Below, piece by piece: positions 45,843 through 53,675 of a DNA stretch of 64,000 nucleotides. The notes beneath the pieces were generated by a model that was not told the DNA's origin, did no database searches, and saw only the letters and a list, made by a program, of their open reading frames with translations. The number at the start of each line of letters is the position of its first letter. Position 1 is the stretch's first letter. Made by a program: the position numbers and the translations under genes. This DNA is from Paraburkholderia azotifigens (GTDB lineage: Bacteria; Pseudomonadota; Gammaproteobacteria; Burkholderiales; Burkholderiaceae): positions 62,001-126,000 of the forward strand of contig NZ_VOQS01000005.1 of NCBI RefSeq assembly GCF_007995085.1. The letters run 5' to 3'.

Positions 45843-45948
45843 CGACCTTGATGAAGAAATAAATTGGTAGAGTGAGCAAGGTGGCGGCTGTGAGCGCAAT
45901 GAAGGGCCCAGCCAACACCAGTCCTGCAAGCTTCAGATGCTTTCGCAT
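45811..45948 (-). CDS. Small 45-residue membrane protein
   Basis: A short frame MRKHLKLAGLVLAGPFIALT, then a second hydrophobic stretch ending FFIKVVILFVRWLTT. It is one or two membrane helices with basic ends, a shape seen in small membrane toxins and regulators. The ribosome binding site AAGGAGATATCT directly before the ATG is close to ideal, much stronger than those of its neighbours. It is convergent with, and overlaps by 32 bp, the membrane-protein gene. I recognise no family. The strong translation signal is the main reason to believe it is real. Confidence 0.6.
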   Translation of the reverse strand: MRKHLKLAGLVLAGPFIALTAATLLTLPIYFFIKVVILFVRWLTT

Positions 45949-46092
45949 AGATATCTCCTTGGAAGGTAGCGTCGAAAATTGCGACGGTTTTGAGGTGTAT
46001 AGCCCCCGTTTTTATCTGCGATGCGGCCGGTGGCTTGGCCAGGTTTGAAAAACGTCCAGCGCGTCGATTCAGATGGCCGGGGGCTCACGTGG

Positions 46093-46290
46093 GGCTGCCT
46101 GGCGCGGTGTCCATGCAGCGTATAGAAGTGTGGTGCGCGAGCAGTGGCTCGCCAGCCGGGGCGGCAAGCCATCCCGGAGTGCGAACGGCACCCATGGTGA
46201 TGGCGCCCGCGCCGCGCCCCTCAGCAGGTGCGACCGTTTGCCCTGCGAAAGCAAAACCGCGTGCACAGATTTTCGCACCTTAGAATAAAC
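46093..46290 (+). pseudogene. C-terminal/end relic of an IS607-associated tnpB-like gene
   Basis: About 195 bp are close in nucleotide sequence to the complement of 57266-57450. Both run from a CCTGGCGCGG-like stretch through ATGCAGCGTA, GTGTGGTGCGCGAGC, GGCAAGCCATCCCGGAGTGC and GACCGTTTGCCCTGCGAAAG. No intact frame remains. It is presumably the right end of the element. The flanking 45949-46092 and 46291-46421 contain no gene I can support. Confidence 0.65.
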
Positions 46291-46421
46291 GGCTTGAAAA
46301 TGTCGTTCCATCAGCAGAGGTGAGGCATTGCGGTTAGTGTCCCCGGGACACGAATTTCGATGAAAATCCCGAGGCAGCGTGGTGCATGCGAGCTTGGGGA
46401 AAGCGCAGGGCAAAACGAACG

Positions 46422-46646
46422 ATGAAAAGCGAAAATCTGAAAAGCTCTCAACGCAGCGAAGCGCTGTGGGCTGTAGCTGAAGCGATTGAAGGTGCAACTC
46501 GAGCTATTCGCCGAGCGAGAAACAAGCTGAATCCGGAGGACTGTCCTCCAGGATCGCAACTCCGACAGATGATAATCGTCGAATTCCTAAACGATTGCAT
46601 TCAATCGATTGGGGAAGATGTTGAAGGGGAAAGCTCGGGCGGTTGA
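46422..46646 (+). CDS. Possible small unknown protein
   Basis: A 74-residue frame MKSENLKSSQRSEALWAVAE, then IEGATRAIRRARNKL and a helix LRQMIIVEFLNDCIQSIG. Amphipathic helices suggest a real small protein, but the ribosome binding site is weak and no family is recognised. Confidence 0.35.
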   Translation: MKSENLKSSQRSEALWAVAEAIEGATRAIRRARNKLNPEDCPPGSQLRQMIIVEFLNDCIQSIGEDVEGESSGG

Positions 46647-46794
46647 TAAGGTAGCCGCCTTCGCGCATCATACTGCCCGCAGCGTTCATAGGCAGTACCG
46701 GTGACTCTCTCAGTGAGCTTCATCGACAAGCTATTTTTCGATGTTTTTCTACGTCACTTGCGGATCAAGCGACGACTAACTATCTCGTCAAGGC

Positions 46795-47745
46795 ATGAAA
46801 CATCAATCTCCTCACGAAAACAAGTTCGGATTTCTTCGAGCCCAGTTCGACTACGCCTATCGAGCACGTAGATTTGACATCGACCTCGCCTTCTACAGCG
46901 GACTGACTCTCTGCCATTACACCGACCTTAACGGTTTCGTCGGCATAGTTGATTCGGCCGGATTCTGGCTCTCGGACCATCGGTTTTTGAATGATGCGCA
47001 GGAATTCGAGGATGGACGAATCTTGACGATCAGCCTGCTACGGAGGATGGCCGAGAAGAAGCGCTATAAAAATTTTCGCGACGTACTCGGCAATGTCGCC
47101 GCGAGTCTTGAACAGCACAAGGAAGATCCCTACTACGTATGCTCGTTTTCGAAGGTGCCTGACAGCCTCGATCAATGGAGGGCATATGGTCAAAATGGAG
47201 CCGGAATATCGATAGTGTTTGGCAATTCCTCAGGTGGGCGCAGTCCGTTTAACCTTCCTCCAGTATTGGTCACGCGGAAGGTCGTCTACGACGACCACGC
47301 GAAAGCCAGAATCCTACTCGCTGAGATACGCAAGTATGCATTCGAGTATGAGCTTGACGTCAAGCATGGAAACACCATCCGCGAAGATGATTGGGTCTCC
47401 CAGATGACGACGTGGTTATCGATGAATTTCATCAATTTCAAGCACAAAGCATTTGCTTCCGAGCAGGAAGTCCGGCTTATTGTAGCCACCGATCACATCA
47501 AGGAATTTCACGAACTTAAACATAGGGCCGGAAAGTACGGGATCGTTCCTTATGTCTCAACTGGTGGCTGGAATCAAGATAACCTAGCATCAGAGAGCGA
47601 GTCGTTTCGCTTGCCGATAGAGGAAGTTCGGGTCGGGCCGGCTGCAAACCGGGATGCTCTAATCCGCAGCATCGAAGTCTTTCTTACGGACAAGGGATAT
47701 AAGAACGTGCTGGTGAAAAGGTCCGATGTGCCTTTCCGAGGCTGA
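46795..47745 (+). CDS. DUF2971-family protein
   Basis: A 316-residue protein with the DUF2971 pattern: LCHYTDLNGFVGIVDSAGFW, LSDHRFLNDAQEFEDGR, YYVCSFSKVPDSLDQWRAYG, GISIVFG, and the late block FKHKAFASEQEVRLIV. The family is of unproven biochemistry; the HYT...LSD...FLND...EQEVRL arrangement recalls an ADP-ribosyltransferase-like fold (inference), and members are common in defence-rich islands. No membrane segment. It is a monocistronic-looking gene after the 148-bp spacer, full length for the family. Confidence 0.85.
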   Translation: MKHQSPHENKFGFLRAQFDYAYRARRFDIDLAFYSGLTLCHYTDLNGFVGIVDSAGFWLSDHRFLNDAQEFEDGRILTISLLRRMAEKKRYKNFRDVLGNVAASLEQHKEDPYYVCSFSKVPDSLDQWRAYGQNGAGISIVFGNSSGGRSPFNLPPVLVTRKVVYDDHAKARILLAEIRKYAFEYELDVKHGNTIREDDWVSQMTTWLSMNFINFKHKAFASEQEVRLIVATDHIKEFHELKHRAGKYGIVPYVSTGGWNQDNLASESESFRLPIEEVRVGPAANRDALIRSIEVFLTDKGYKNVLVKRSDVPFRG

Positions 47746-48070
47746 TTCCCGGGGGCGGGGCACGATTGAAGCCCGACGGCAGGCGCTCCGGCAGAGTGCT
47801 TGCCACTTGGGCTAGCCCCGTTGAATCCGTGCCGGTTGTCACAGGCTCACCTCGCTTACGCCAACAGTCTTCCAGTGGCTTTCCCTAGGCAGCAGACATC
47901 GATACTTGCTCGTTTGAACCAGCAGGCTCTGGTGTGCCAGGTCCTCCACTCGATCAGCCATGAGACGGCTTCCTGTCACAGGAGTCGATTTTGCTCGAAG
48001 ATTTCTTAGGGGCGGCGTCGTGCAGCACTCTTCAGAGACAATCGGACTCGCGTTAGCGATTTGGTGACCA
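47746..48070. other. Gene-free region
   Basis: No gene recognised downstream of the DUF2971 gene. Confidence 0.3.
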
Positions 48071-48274
48071 TCAGTTTCGAAGAACACCTTCGCCTATTCC
48101 TACTTCCTCGTGCAGTTCGCCAGCACATACGGATCTTCGAAGTAGCCTGAAGGGACTGACGTCGTGGCGACCGGGAAGCAGCGCCGATTCGATGAGCTTG
48201 CCGATGTCGTGGCGAGATACGAACAACACTGGTGCGGCTAAAGTAACAGTTACGAATCCGTCGTCTTGAGTCAC
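48071..48274 (-). CDS. Possible small unknown protein or gene remnant
   Basis: From GTG 48274 the frame reads MTQDDGFVTVTLAAPVLFVS, then RHDIGKLIESALLPGRHDVS and PFRLLRRSVCAGELHEE. The same frame is open upstream with a coding look (RRTFRACAEAKIRREIG) but has no usual start codon there, so it may be the end of a decayed larger gene. No family recognised. Confidence 0.3.
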   Translation of the reverse strand: MTQDDGFVTVTLAAPVLFVSRHDIGKLIESALLPGRHDVSPFRLLRRSVCAGELHEEVGIGEGVLRN

Positions 48275-48438
48275 GCCGATTTCACGTCGAATCTTTGCTT
48301 CTGCACACGCTCGGAAGGTTCTACGGCCATTATCATGTCTGATCTAAAGGCTCGACGACTATGGCTGTAGGCCGGTATGAGCGCGGCGCCGGCTACGATG
48401 GATTGTCAACGAGAATTTGTCTGTCAAAGCGTACCGTG

Positions 48439-49218
48439 TCATCGCGCTGTCTCTCGGTATTCGTATGCCGCAATTCGATGTACTACATTAACTATGCTTT
48501 TGGAGCCGGCTACAGGTATGCGAAGTTCTGCCTGATGCCGATTCGGCGAATTGATGGTCGCTTGAATGGTTCCATCGTTGATCCTCAGGCCAACGCGCAC
48601 CTCAAATACAGGTTTAGATCGTCCCCCGGCGCTCCTTGTAACGAACGCGGTTGCGCATTCGAGGTATGGGTAAGGACCAGATGGCTCAATGTATCCGCCT
48701 TGTGTGATGCACTTGACCATACGCTTCCACAGGTTCGCACGCGGATCTATCTTCAGTGCGGCAGTGTAGATTGGCCGCAGACTTGCAACCTCCGCGATAT
48801 CGCCAGAAAAAATCTGTACGGTGGTCATCGAATAGTCGGAGGCCCATGCCCACGCCATTTTTCTAAGCCATCGATACTTATTTCCGGACAGACTGTCGAT
48901 TGGCGATATTCCACCGAGGTTTCCGTGCTTTGACACCAGGTAGTTCAGGCGCGACGCGGGAGGCGCCGGGACCAGGATGCGGCAGACCGAATGCAGCCGT
49001 CGCAGGTTTATAGATTTATCCGCCAGCAGAGCAGGGATGTAGCGTACCCCATCGACCTCAAGCTCGAAGACGTCTCCGTCGCGGAGCATTTCTTTGAGAC
49101 GCTGGGTACTGACGCCCAGCTCCAGACAGAAATCGTCCCGTTTGACAAGGGTGCCGCGCGCGACCATTTCGCGCCTACCTGCGGTCGATTGTCGTTTGAA
49201 GTCAGCCCATAACGTCAT
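48439..49218 (-). CDS. Unknown protein, last gene of a four-gene operon
   Basis: A 259-residue protein. The start MTLWADFKRQSTAGRREMVA is followed by VKRDDFCLELGVSTQRLKEM, which looks like a winged or MerR-like helix-turn-helix reading DNA or serving as a partner-binding domain. The rest is mixed (PIYTAALKIDPRANLWKRMV, then a C-terminal RIPVAGSKSIVNVVHRIAAY). No family recognised. I chose ATG 49218, with GGAG upstream, over ATG 49314, which would overlap the preceding gene. It lies 62 bp after that gene in the same direction. Confidence 0.7.
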   Translation of the reverse strand: MTLWADFKRQSTAGRREMVARGTLVKRDDFCLELGVSTQRLKEMLRDGDVFELEVDGVRYIPALLADKSINLRRLHSVCRILVPAPPASRLNYLVSKHGNLGGISPIDSLSGNKYRWLRKMAWAWASDYSMTTVQIFSGDIAEVASLRPIYTAALKIDPRANLWKRMVKCITQGGYIEPSGPYPYLECATAFVTRSAGGRSKPVFEVRVGLRINDGTIQATINSPNRHQAELRIPVAGSKSIVNVVHRIAAYEYRETAR

Positions 49219-49280
49219 TTGCTTTCTGCTCCGGAAGTTACAGGATCGCGGGAACGAGGTCAGCTTGTAAATGGAAGGAC

Positions 49281-49841
49281 CTATGGATGATTCGGGCTTG
49301 CCGTGTCGCGGCAAGCGCGGAGCGCATCTGCTCGACGTCTCATATCGTCTTCGGTTGCAATTGGAAGGCGGATGAACTCACGCTCGGGCATCTCGGCGTA
49401 GCTCTGCGGGAACAGGAGAAAAATCCGGACTGTCCATGTATCGTCGTCTGTGCGCCTGGCCGAGTAGGGGTGGAGTATCTCCCCGTCACTGCCCACGCGG
49501 TCGAATCGCAGTACCTCGCGATTCGGATAGATGTCGCCATCCCGCTCGCTCTCGTCAACGATTCGAACGAAATTGGAAGCACTAAATCCGGGATGGGCAG
49601 AGTTGCGAGCCTGCGCGAGTCGTCCCTCCAAAAGCGCTAGCTGGTCGGGATAGGAATTTTCTATGTATGTCTCATCGAAGACCATCTCCCGGACAATGTA
49701 CGGAGGTCCCTGATACCAGACCGGGTGGTCACGATCGAGGTAAATCGCGATGACTGTTCTTTTGCCAATGTCCGTGCACCTGCAGCGGAGCCCGCACGGG
49801 TCAAGGAATTCGAGGCCGATGTGAAATTCGCTGAGCTTCAT
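49281..49841 (-). CDS. Conserved unknown protein of accessory elements
   Basis: A 186-residue soluble protein beginning MKLSEFHIGLEFLDPCGLRC, with CRCTDIGKRTVIAIYLD and WYQGPPYIVREMVFDETYIE. This opening is one I associate with a conserved hypothetical family on Burkholderia and Pseudomonas integrative elements; no function is known. The first 60 residues look like a small beta-barrel, the rest mixed. It starts 12 bp after the stop of the gene at 49854, so it is in one operon. Confidence 0.75.
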   Translation of the reverse strand: MKLSEFHIGLEFLDPCGLRCRCTDIGKRTVIAIYLDRDHPVWYQGPPYIVREMVFDETYIENSYPDQLALLEGRLAQARNSAHPGFSASNFVRIVDESERDGDIYPNREVLRFDRVGSDGEILHPYSARRTDDDTWTVRIFLLFPQSYAEMPEREFIRLPIATEDDMRRRADALRACRDTASPNHP

Positions 49842-49853
49842 GATGGCCTGTGA

Positions 49854-50846
49854 CTATGCTGTTGTTCGTGGCTTTGCCGACAGCTTCCCGCTGATCCTGG
49901 TTGCATTCTTCGTTTCAGACAATTGCGCCTTGGTTCCGGCTGGATTCCGCGAAACGTTGCTCGCGTAGTTCATTAAGGATGACGTCGGTCGCCAGAAAGA
50001 ATGCAACTCGATAGCGGCCAACCGATCGGTCGAAAATAAAGCGGCGAGTGCTTCGGCTTGCCACTTCCTTCGTCGCGTCAAAGCGCTTGGACTCAGTTCT
50101 TCGTCGAACTGGCTGCGTGCTCCCAGTCGGAAAGTCTGCTCGAAGTCCGCCCAGCTACCGTAACCAAACACGCGTGCAGTGACGTAGTATGCGAAGGAGG
50201 GCGAGCTTGTGCCTGCGATCTTCGCCAATGCGCTCGCTTTCTCGCACGTGAAGTCGACTGTTGGCGGCATGAATCTGTCGATTGGCGTCGGAGTCACGAT
50301 GCTCGCTAGTTGTGCTCCTTCCGCGTCGATGTCTTCAGGCAGGACGCAACTTGCCGTTGTCCCCAGAGCTGCCCCGTGAAACCGACCTACAAAAGGCGAC
50401 GCTTCGTCGGGCCGAGACCATTCACCGTGAGCGGACTGGCTGGGGTCGACTTCGCGCCAGTGGACGAGATTCCACGATGACACGAACTCGATGATTGCTG
50501 CGAGTTGCAGATCCGGGAACATCTCTGTGAGCGTCGCGATCTCACGATACCGCTGATAGTCCCGTTGCTCGCTGCGCTTGACGTGGGCGGGGAATGTGGG
50601 CTTTGACGGCTCTCGACCGGAAAAGACGTTGTTTGCCGCGCGACCGATGCATCGCACGACAGCGGTCTGAGCGTGACTCAGCTTCATCGTCTTGTCAGGA
50701 CTGAATTTCGAACGAAGCTGTTTCGCGTGGCGTTTCAGGCTGTCAACAGTGCAATGCGGCTCAAGCGTTGTTCCAATGTCGGATTGGGACGAGTCGGATG
50801 TGGCATCTGTCATAGATATCTGTCCTTCGAATGAGGTGCCAGACAT
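49854..50846 (-). CDS. Unknown protein with a glyoxalase-associated-like helical N-terminus
   Basis: A 330-residue protein. Residues 35-80 (TVDSLKRHAKQLRSKFSPDK, then KLSHAQTAVVRCIGRAANN) resemble the LKRxAKxLR...ISHSQALELVA helical module found at the start of some proteins annotated as glyoxalase-superfamily in Proteobacteria. A second similar patch appears later (SPSFAYYVTARVFGYGSWAD). No metal-binding glyoxalase core is seen. I chose ATG 50846, preceded by AGGAAG, over ATG 50870. The function is unknown; it is the second gene of the operon. Confidence 0.7.
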   Translation of the reverse strand: MSGTSFEGQISMTDATSDSSQSDIGTTLEPHCTVDSLKRHAKQLRSKFSPDKTMKLSHAQTAVVRCIGRAANNVFSGREPSKPTFPAHVKRSEQRDYQRYREIATLTEMFPDLQLAAIIEFVSSWNLVHWREVDPSQSAHGEWSRPDEASPFVGRFHGAALGTTASCVLPEDIDAEGAQLASIVTPTPIDRFMPPTVDFTCEKASALAKIAGTSSPSFAYYVTARVFGYGSWADFEQTFRLGARSQFDEELSPSALTRRRKWQAEALAALFSTDRLAAIELHSFWRPTSSLMNYASNVSRNPAGTKAQLSETKNATRISGKLSAKPRTTA

Positions 50847-50888
50847 AAGAAGTTCTTCCTGTGGGTCCATTTTGAGAAAGTCATAGGT

Positions 50889-51857
50889 CTACGGCTGACG
50901 CATTGGCATCCGTCGAATTTCGGAGATGAGCATGCGCCTTGGGCGAGTGATGCTTCGATCTGACGAGACCTCCGTCGAACCGACGCAGTCGTCCCACGAG
51001 CTATCGAATACTCTCGCTTTTTCCAGGACCAAACGCCCATATGCAACAGGGTTCCACTCGTACTCGACGACGCGGATCTCGTCCTGAAGGAGGTAAATGA
51101 CCGGCAGGAATCGCCGAAAAAGCAACAGCGTCTGCTCGTTCGGCAATGCCGCGATTGCGAGCATGCCCTTGGAGAAGGTCAGGTAACGCTGATATCGCCC
51201 CAGCTCAATCTCAATGTCGTGGTAGCCATGGAACGTACTGCGCGTTAATGACCGTAACGTGGTGCCCGGGCGGGCATTTACCACAAGCATGTAGGGCTCA
51301 CGCGTATATCTGGTAAGCAGCGAGGGGGCATCCCTGGTTCTTAAGAGGTATGCGACATCCGATGGTCCCGCTTTCGCTCGCTCGACGTCACATGGGGGCC
51401 ATCGCATGGGACGATGCCGAGAATGGGGCGGCGTCAGGCTGTTCTGATGCTGCAGATAGGAAGCCCGGCACGCCAGACGGTCAGCAAGCATTGCTACCAA
51501 CACGGGTAGCTCATCTGAGCGCTCAAGTTTCCTTTTCGCGATCTGGTCGCGAACACCTGGGAAGAACAGGTCCGTATCCGTCTCGATGTCCTCCTCGTCA
51601 GTCCTGCCGGCAATGAATTCATTGGCAAGAGCACCAGCCGCAGAAAGCTTTCGGCAGTAGGTATCCAGGAGTCGACGAAAGCCTTCCAACGCACCGGCTG
51701 CTTCAACGTAGTCCATGACGTGACCATAGTCCTCACGGACCCACCGCTCGGCGACAGTAGCGTCCAATGGCCCATAAAAGGAAAAACTCGGGCTGTCATA
51801 GAACTCGTGGAGGAGGGGGATCGCGATCCTCATCGCGTTATGCTCATGCTGAGACAT
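50889..51857 (-). CDS. Unknown protein, first gene of the four-gene operon
   Basis: A 322-residue soluble protein starting MSQHEHNAMRIAIPLLHEFY. It is helical, with YGHVMDYVEAAGALEGFRRL and a later block MLVVNARPGTTLRSLTRSTF then YLLQDEIRVVEYEWNPVAYG. No domain recognised. The frame stays open up to 52100, but the extra 81 residues (poor in hydrophobics, many Gly and Ser) look non-coding, so I prefer ATG 51857; the start is uncertain because neither has a clear ribosome binding site. Confidence 0.65.
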   Translation of the reverse strand: MSQHEHNAMRIAIPLLHEFYDSPSFSFYGPLDATVAERWVREDYGHVMDYVEAAGALEGFRRLLDTYCRKLSAAGALANEFIAGRTDEEDIETDTDLFFPGVRDQIAKRKLERSDELPVLVAMLADRLACRASYLQHQNSLTPPHSRHRPMRWPPCDVERAKAGPSDVAYLLRTRDAPSLLTRYTREPYMLVVNARPGTTLRSLTRSTFHGYHDIEIELGRYQRYLTFSKGMLAIAALPNEQTLLLFRRFLPVIYLLQDEIRVVEYEWNPVAYGRLVLEKARVFDSSWDDCVGSTEVSSDRSITRPRRMLISEIRRMPMRQP

Positions 51858-52284
51858 AGGGGAATTTGATACCGAGTAATCGAGACAGCCGAGCTTCGCG
51901 GGCTGCGCTTCGGGTATGGTGTTCGTCGAACTCTCACCCAGCGACTGGTCTGGAGCTGATCGTGCATCGATGGCTTCAGCGCACGACTGCCAGCCATCCT
52001 TGCGTCCGTGGCCGCCTGCGATGGATGGTCCATGGTCTCCCTCCGGTCCACTGAATCCGAGTAGCAACCACATCGCCGCGCCTTTATCTTTCCTGCACAT
52101 CGATCGTACGGGGTTCCTGGAGGCGAGCCGGCCGAACGTTCCAACTACCGATTTTGGGACGCCTCTTGCTATCCGTCCGATTCGCGTGTACGCTTGTTCA
52201 AGTACTCAATGTATATGTTGAATGTGAAACGCGCAAGAGCCAAGTAGATGTGAACGATTGTTGCCATCACAGAGGGAGGCATGT
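51858..52284. other. Divergent region between the operon and the paralogue pair
   Basis: Presumed promoters for both sides. The only frame present is the doubtful extension of the gene at 50889. No operator recognised. Confidence 0.35.
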
Positions 52285-52674
52285 ATGTCAATCTGGAGCA
52301 GCGAGCCAGTCGAGGACATGCCCGAGGTAACTCTGAAGCACTGGTCTATCAGGGAGACGGACTCCGGAGCCAGACATTTCGTTGGTTACAACGTCCTTCG
52401 GCGGCGCGGGCGAATTAGCACAGCAATCACTAGCTTCGATGCCCGGACGCGGACAGGCGTTACGGAGAGCGGTAGGACATATCGTCTTGAGGGCAGCGCT
52501 GGCGTCGATTCTGATGGTGAATATGTCTGGAACACGGTCGCGCAATTGCGAGGAGTCGAAGACTGGCAGGATGTGACAACCACAGTGGTTCCGGATTGGC
52601 GAGAACCGCTATCGCTCGTGGAGCGCACGAAGCAGCGGGAACGCTGTGATCCAGATAAGGCACTCGAAGAATGA
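52285..52674 (+). CDS. Small unknown protein, paralogue 1
   Basis: A 129-residue protein starting MSIWSSEPVEDMPEVTLKHW. Shared blocks with the next gene: LKHWSIRETDSGARHFVGYN, GRISTAITSFD, TGVTESGRTYRLEGSAG, EYVWNTVAQ and VPDWRE. It looks like a small beta-sheet protein; no catalytic motif or signal peptide. A strong ribosome binding site (GGGAGG) five bases before ATG 52285 decides the start over the frame opening at 52258. Function unknown; such pairs are typical of accessory elements. Confidence 0.75.
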   Translation: MSIWSSEPVEDMPEVTLKHWSIRETDSGARHFVGYNVLRRRGRISTAITSFDARTRTGVTESGRTYRLEGSAGVDSDGEYVWNTVAQLRGVEDWQDVTTTVVPDWREPLSLVERTKQRERCDPDKALEE

Positions 52675-52702
52675 ACGTTACGAACCTGCCAGGAGTCTTT
52701 CC

Positions 52703-53068
52703 ATGACTGTTTGGAGAGTACCCGGTGGCCTCGATGTAGTTTTGAAGCTTTGGAGCATTCGCGAGACTGATTCCGGGGTTCGACATTTCGTCGGCTACGA
52801 CGTCGTCAATGCAGAAGGCCGTGTCAGCACTCCGATCATGCAATTCGATCCGATGACGGGCACGGGAGTTACGTCTACCGGTAGTCGTTACCAACTCGTC
52901 GGTCGCGCAGGCCACAACCGCGACGCGGAATATGTTTGGGAGCTCGCAACGAAGGCTTGGGACATCGGATCCTGGACCGACATCACTCCGACGCTGGTTC
53001 CGGACTGGAGGCGCGGATTCACGTTGCCAAGTTCGGTTGAAGATGACGCCGACATCGGTGGTGGATAA
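52703..53068 (+). CDS. Small unknown protein, paralogue 2
   Basis: A 121-residue protein starting MTVWRVPGGLDVVLKLWSIR. It shares with the preceding gene SIRETDSG.RHFVGYDV, GRVSTPIMQFD, GTGVTSTGSRYQLVGRAGHN, EYVWELATK and LVPDWRRG, roughly half of all residues, so the pair arose by tandem duplication. The C-terminal tails differ. It lies 28 bp after the first copy in the same direction and 20 bp before the HTH gene; probably one transcript. Confidence 0.75.
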   Translation: MTVWRVPGGLDVVLKLWSIRETDSGVRHFVGYDVVNAEGRVSTPIMQFDPMTGTGVTSTGSRYQLVGRAGHNRDAEYVWELATKAWDIGSWTDITPTLVPDWRRGFTLPSSVEDDADIGGG

Positions 53069-53088
53069 CTTCGCGTTCGGAAAACACA

Positions 53089-53409
53089 ATGAAATCCGCG
53101 AAACGCGATAGGACGAGGAAGTCAGTCACTTCAAAGCGGAGGAGAAGTGATGAATTAACTGTTGCAGAGGCGTCGCGACTGCTGCACGTGTCGAGGACGT
53201 ATCTCACTGCTTTGATTGATGAGGGGAAATTTCTTGAGGTTCATACGACGCGTAGAGGTCGTCGACGAATCTCCCGCGCTGAAGTCTTGGCGTATAAGGA
53301 GCAGATCGTTAAGGCACAGGCGGATGGTCTCGAGAGGATGATCCGGGCGTCTGAGCGTATGGGGCTCTACGACGGGGAGATGCGAGAACTATCGCTTCAT
53401 CGGAAGTGA
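53089..53409 (+). CDS. Excisionase-type helix-turn-helix DNA-binding protein
   Basis: A 106-residue protein with a very basic N-terminus (MKSAKRDRTRKSVTSKRRRS) and an excisionase-family winged HTH at about 22-75: ELTVAEASRLLHVSRTYLTA, LIDEGKFLEVHTTRRGRRRI, SRAEVLAYKEQ. Such proteins act as recombination directionality factors or as antitoxins partnered with PIN-domain toxins; here no integrase and no toxin gene is adjacent, so the role is open. It is the third gene after the paralogue pair. Confidence 0.85.
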   Translation: MKSAKRDRTRKSVTSKRRRSDELTVAEASRLLHVSRTYLTALIDEGKFLEVHTTRRGRRRISRAEVLAYKEQIVKAQADGLERMIRASERMGLYDGEMRELSLHRK

Positions 53410-53485
53410 AAGTTAAACGCGTTGCCTCCGTCTGCGACAAAATGTATTGGCGGGACGCGTATGACCCAAAGGTCGTTCGCGCAAG

Positions 53486-53505
53486 CTCCGTCCTTCAGGG
53501 CGGAG
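53486..53505 (+). repeat. Left-end hairpin of the TnpB-like element
   Basis: Stem CTCCGTCC / GGGCGGAG with loop TTCA (one G-T pair), 170-270 bp upstream of the transposase. It has the same tetraloop and a similar stem to the hairpin at 55277-55296. The rest of 53410-53675 shows no gene. Confidence 0.55.
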
Positions 53506-53675
53506 TTAGCGAAACGCCTGAAAACTAAGCGTGCTGGACAGCCCGGTTTCTGCACCGGCGCGCGTTGATCCGTCGTGCGCCGCACACTGCATTTCTCCCT
53601 CAAAAGCAGACTGATCTCGCGGATACATCCCTGCCTGTGGCTTCGCCTCACGAGGTTACGTGAGTGCTTTCGCGC

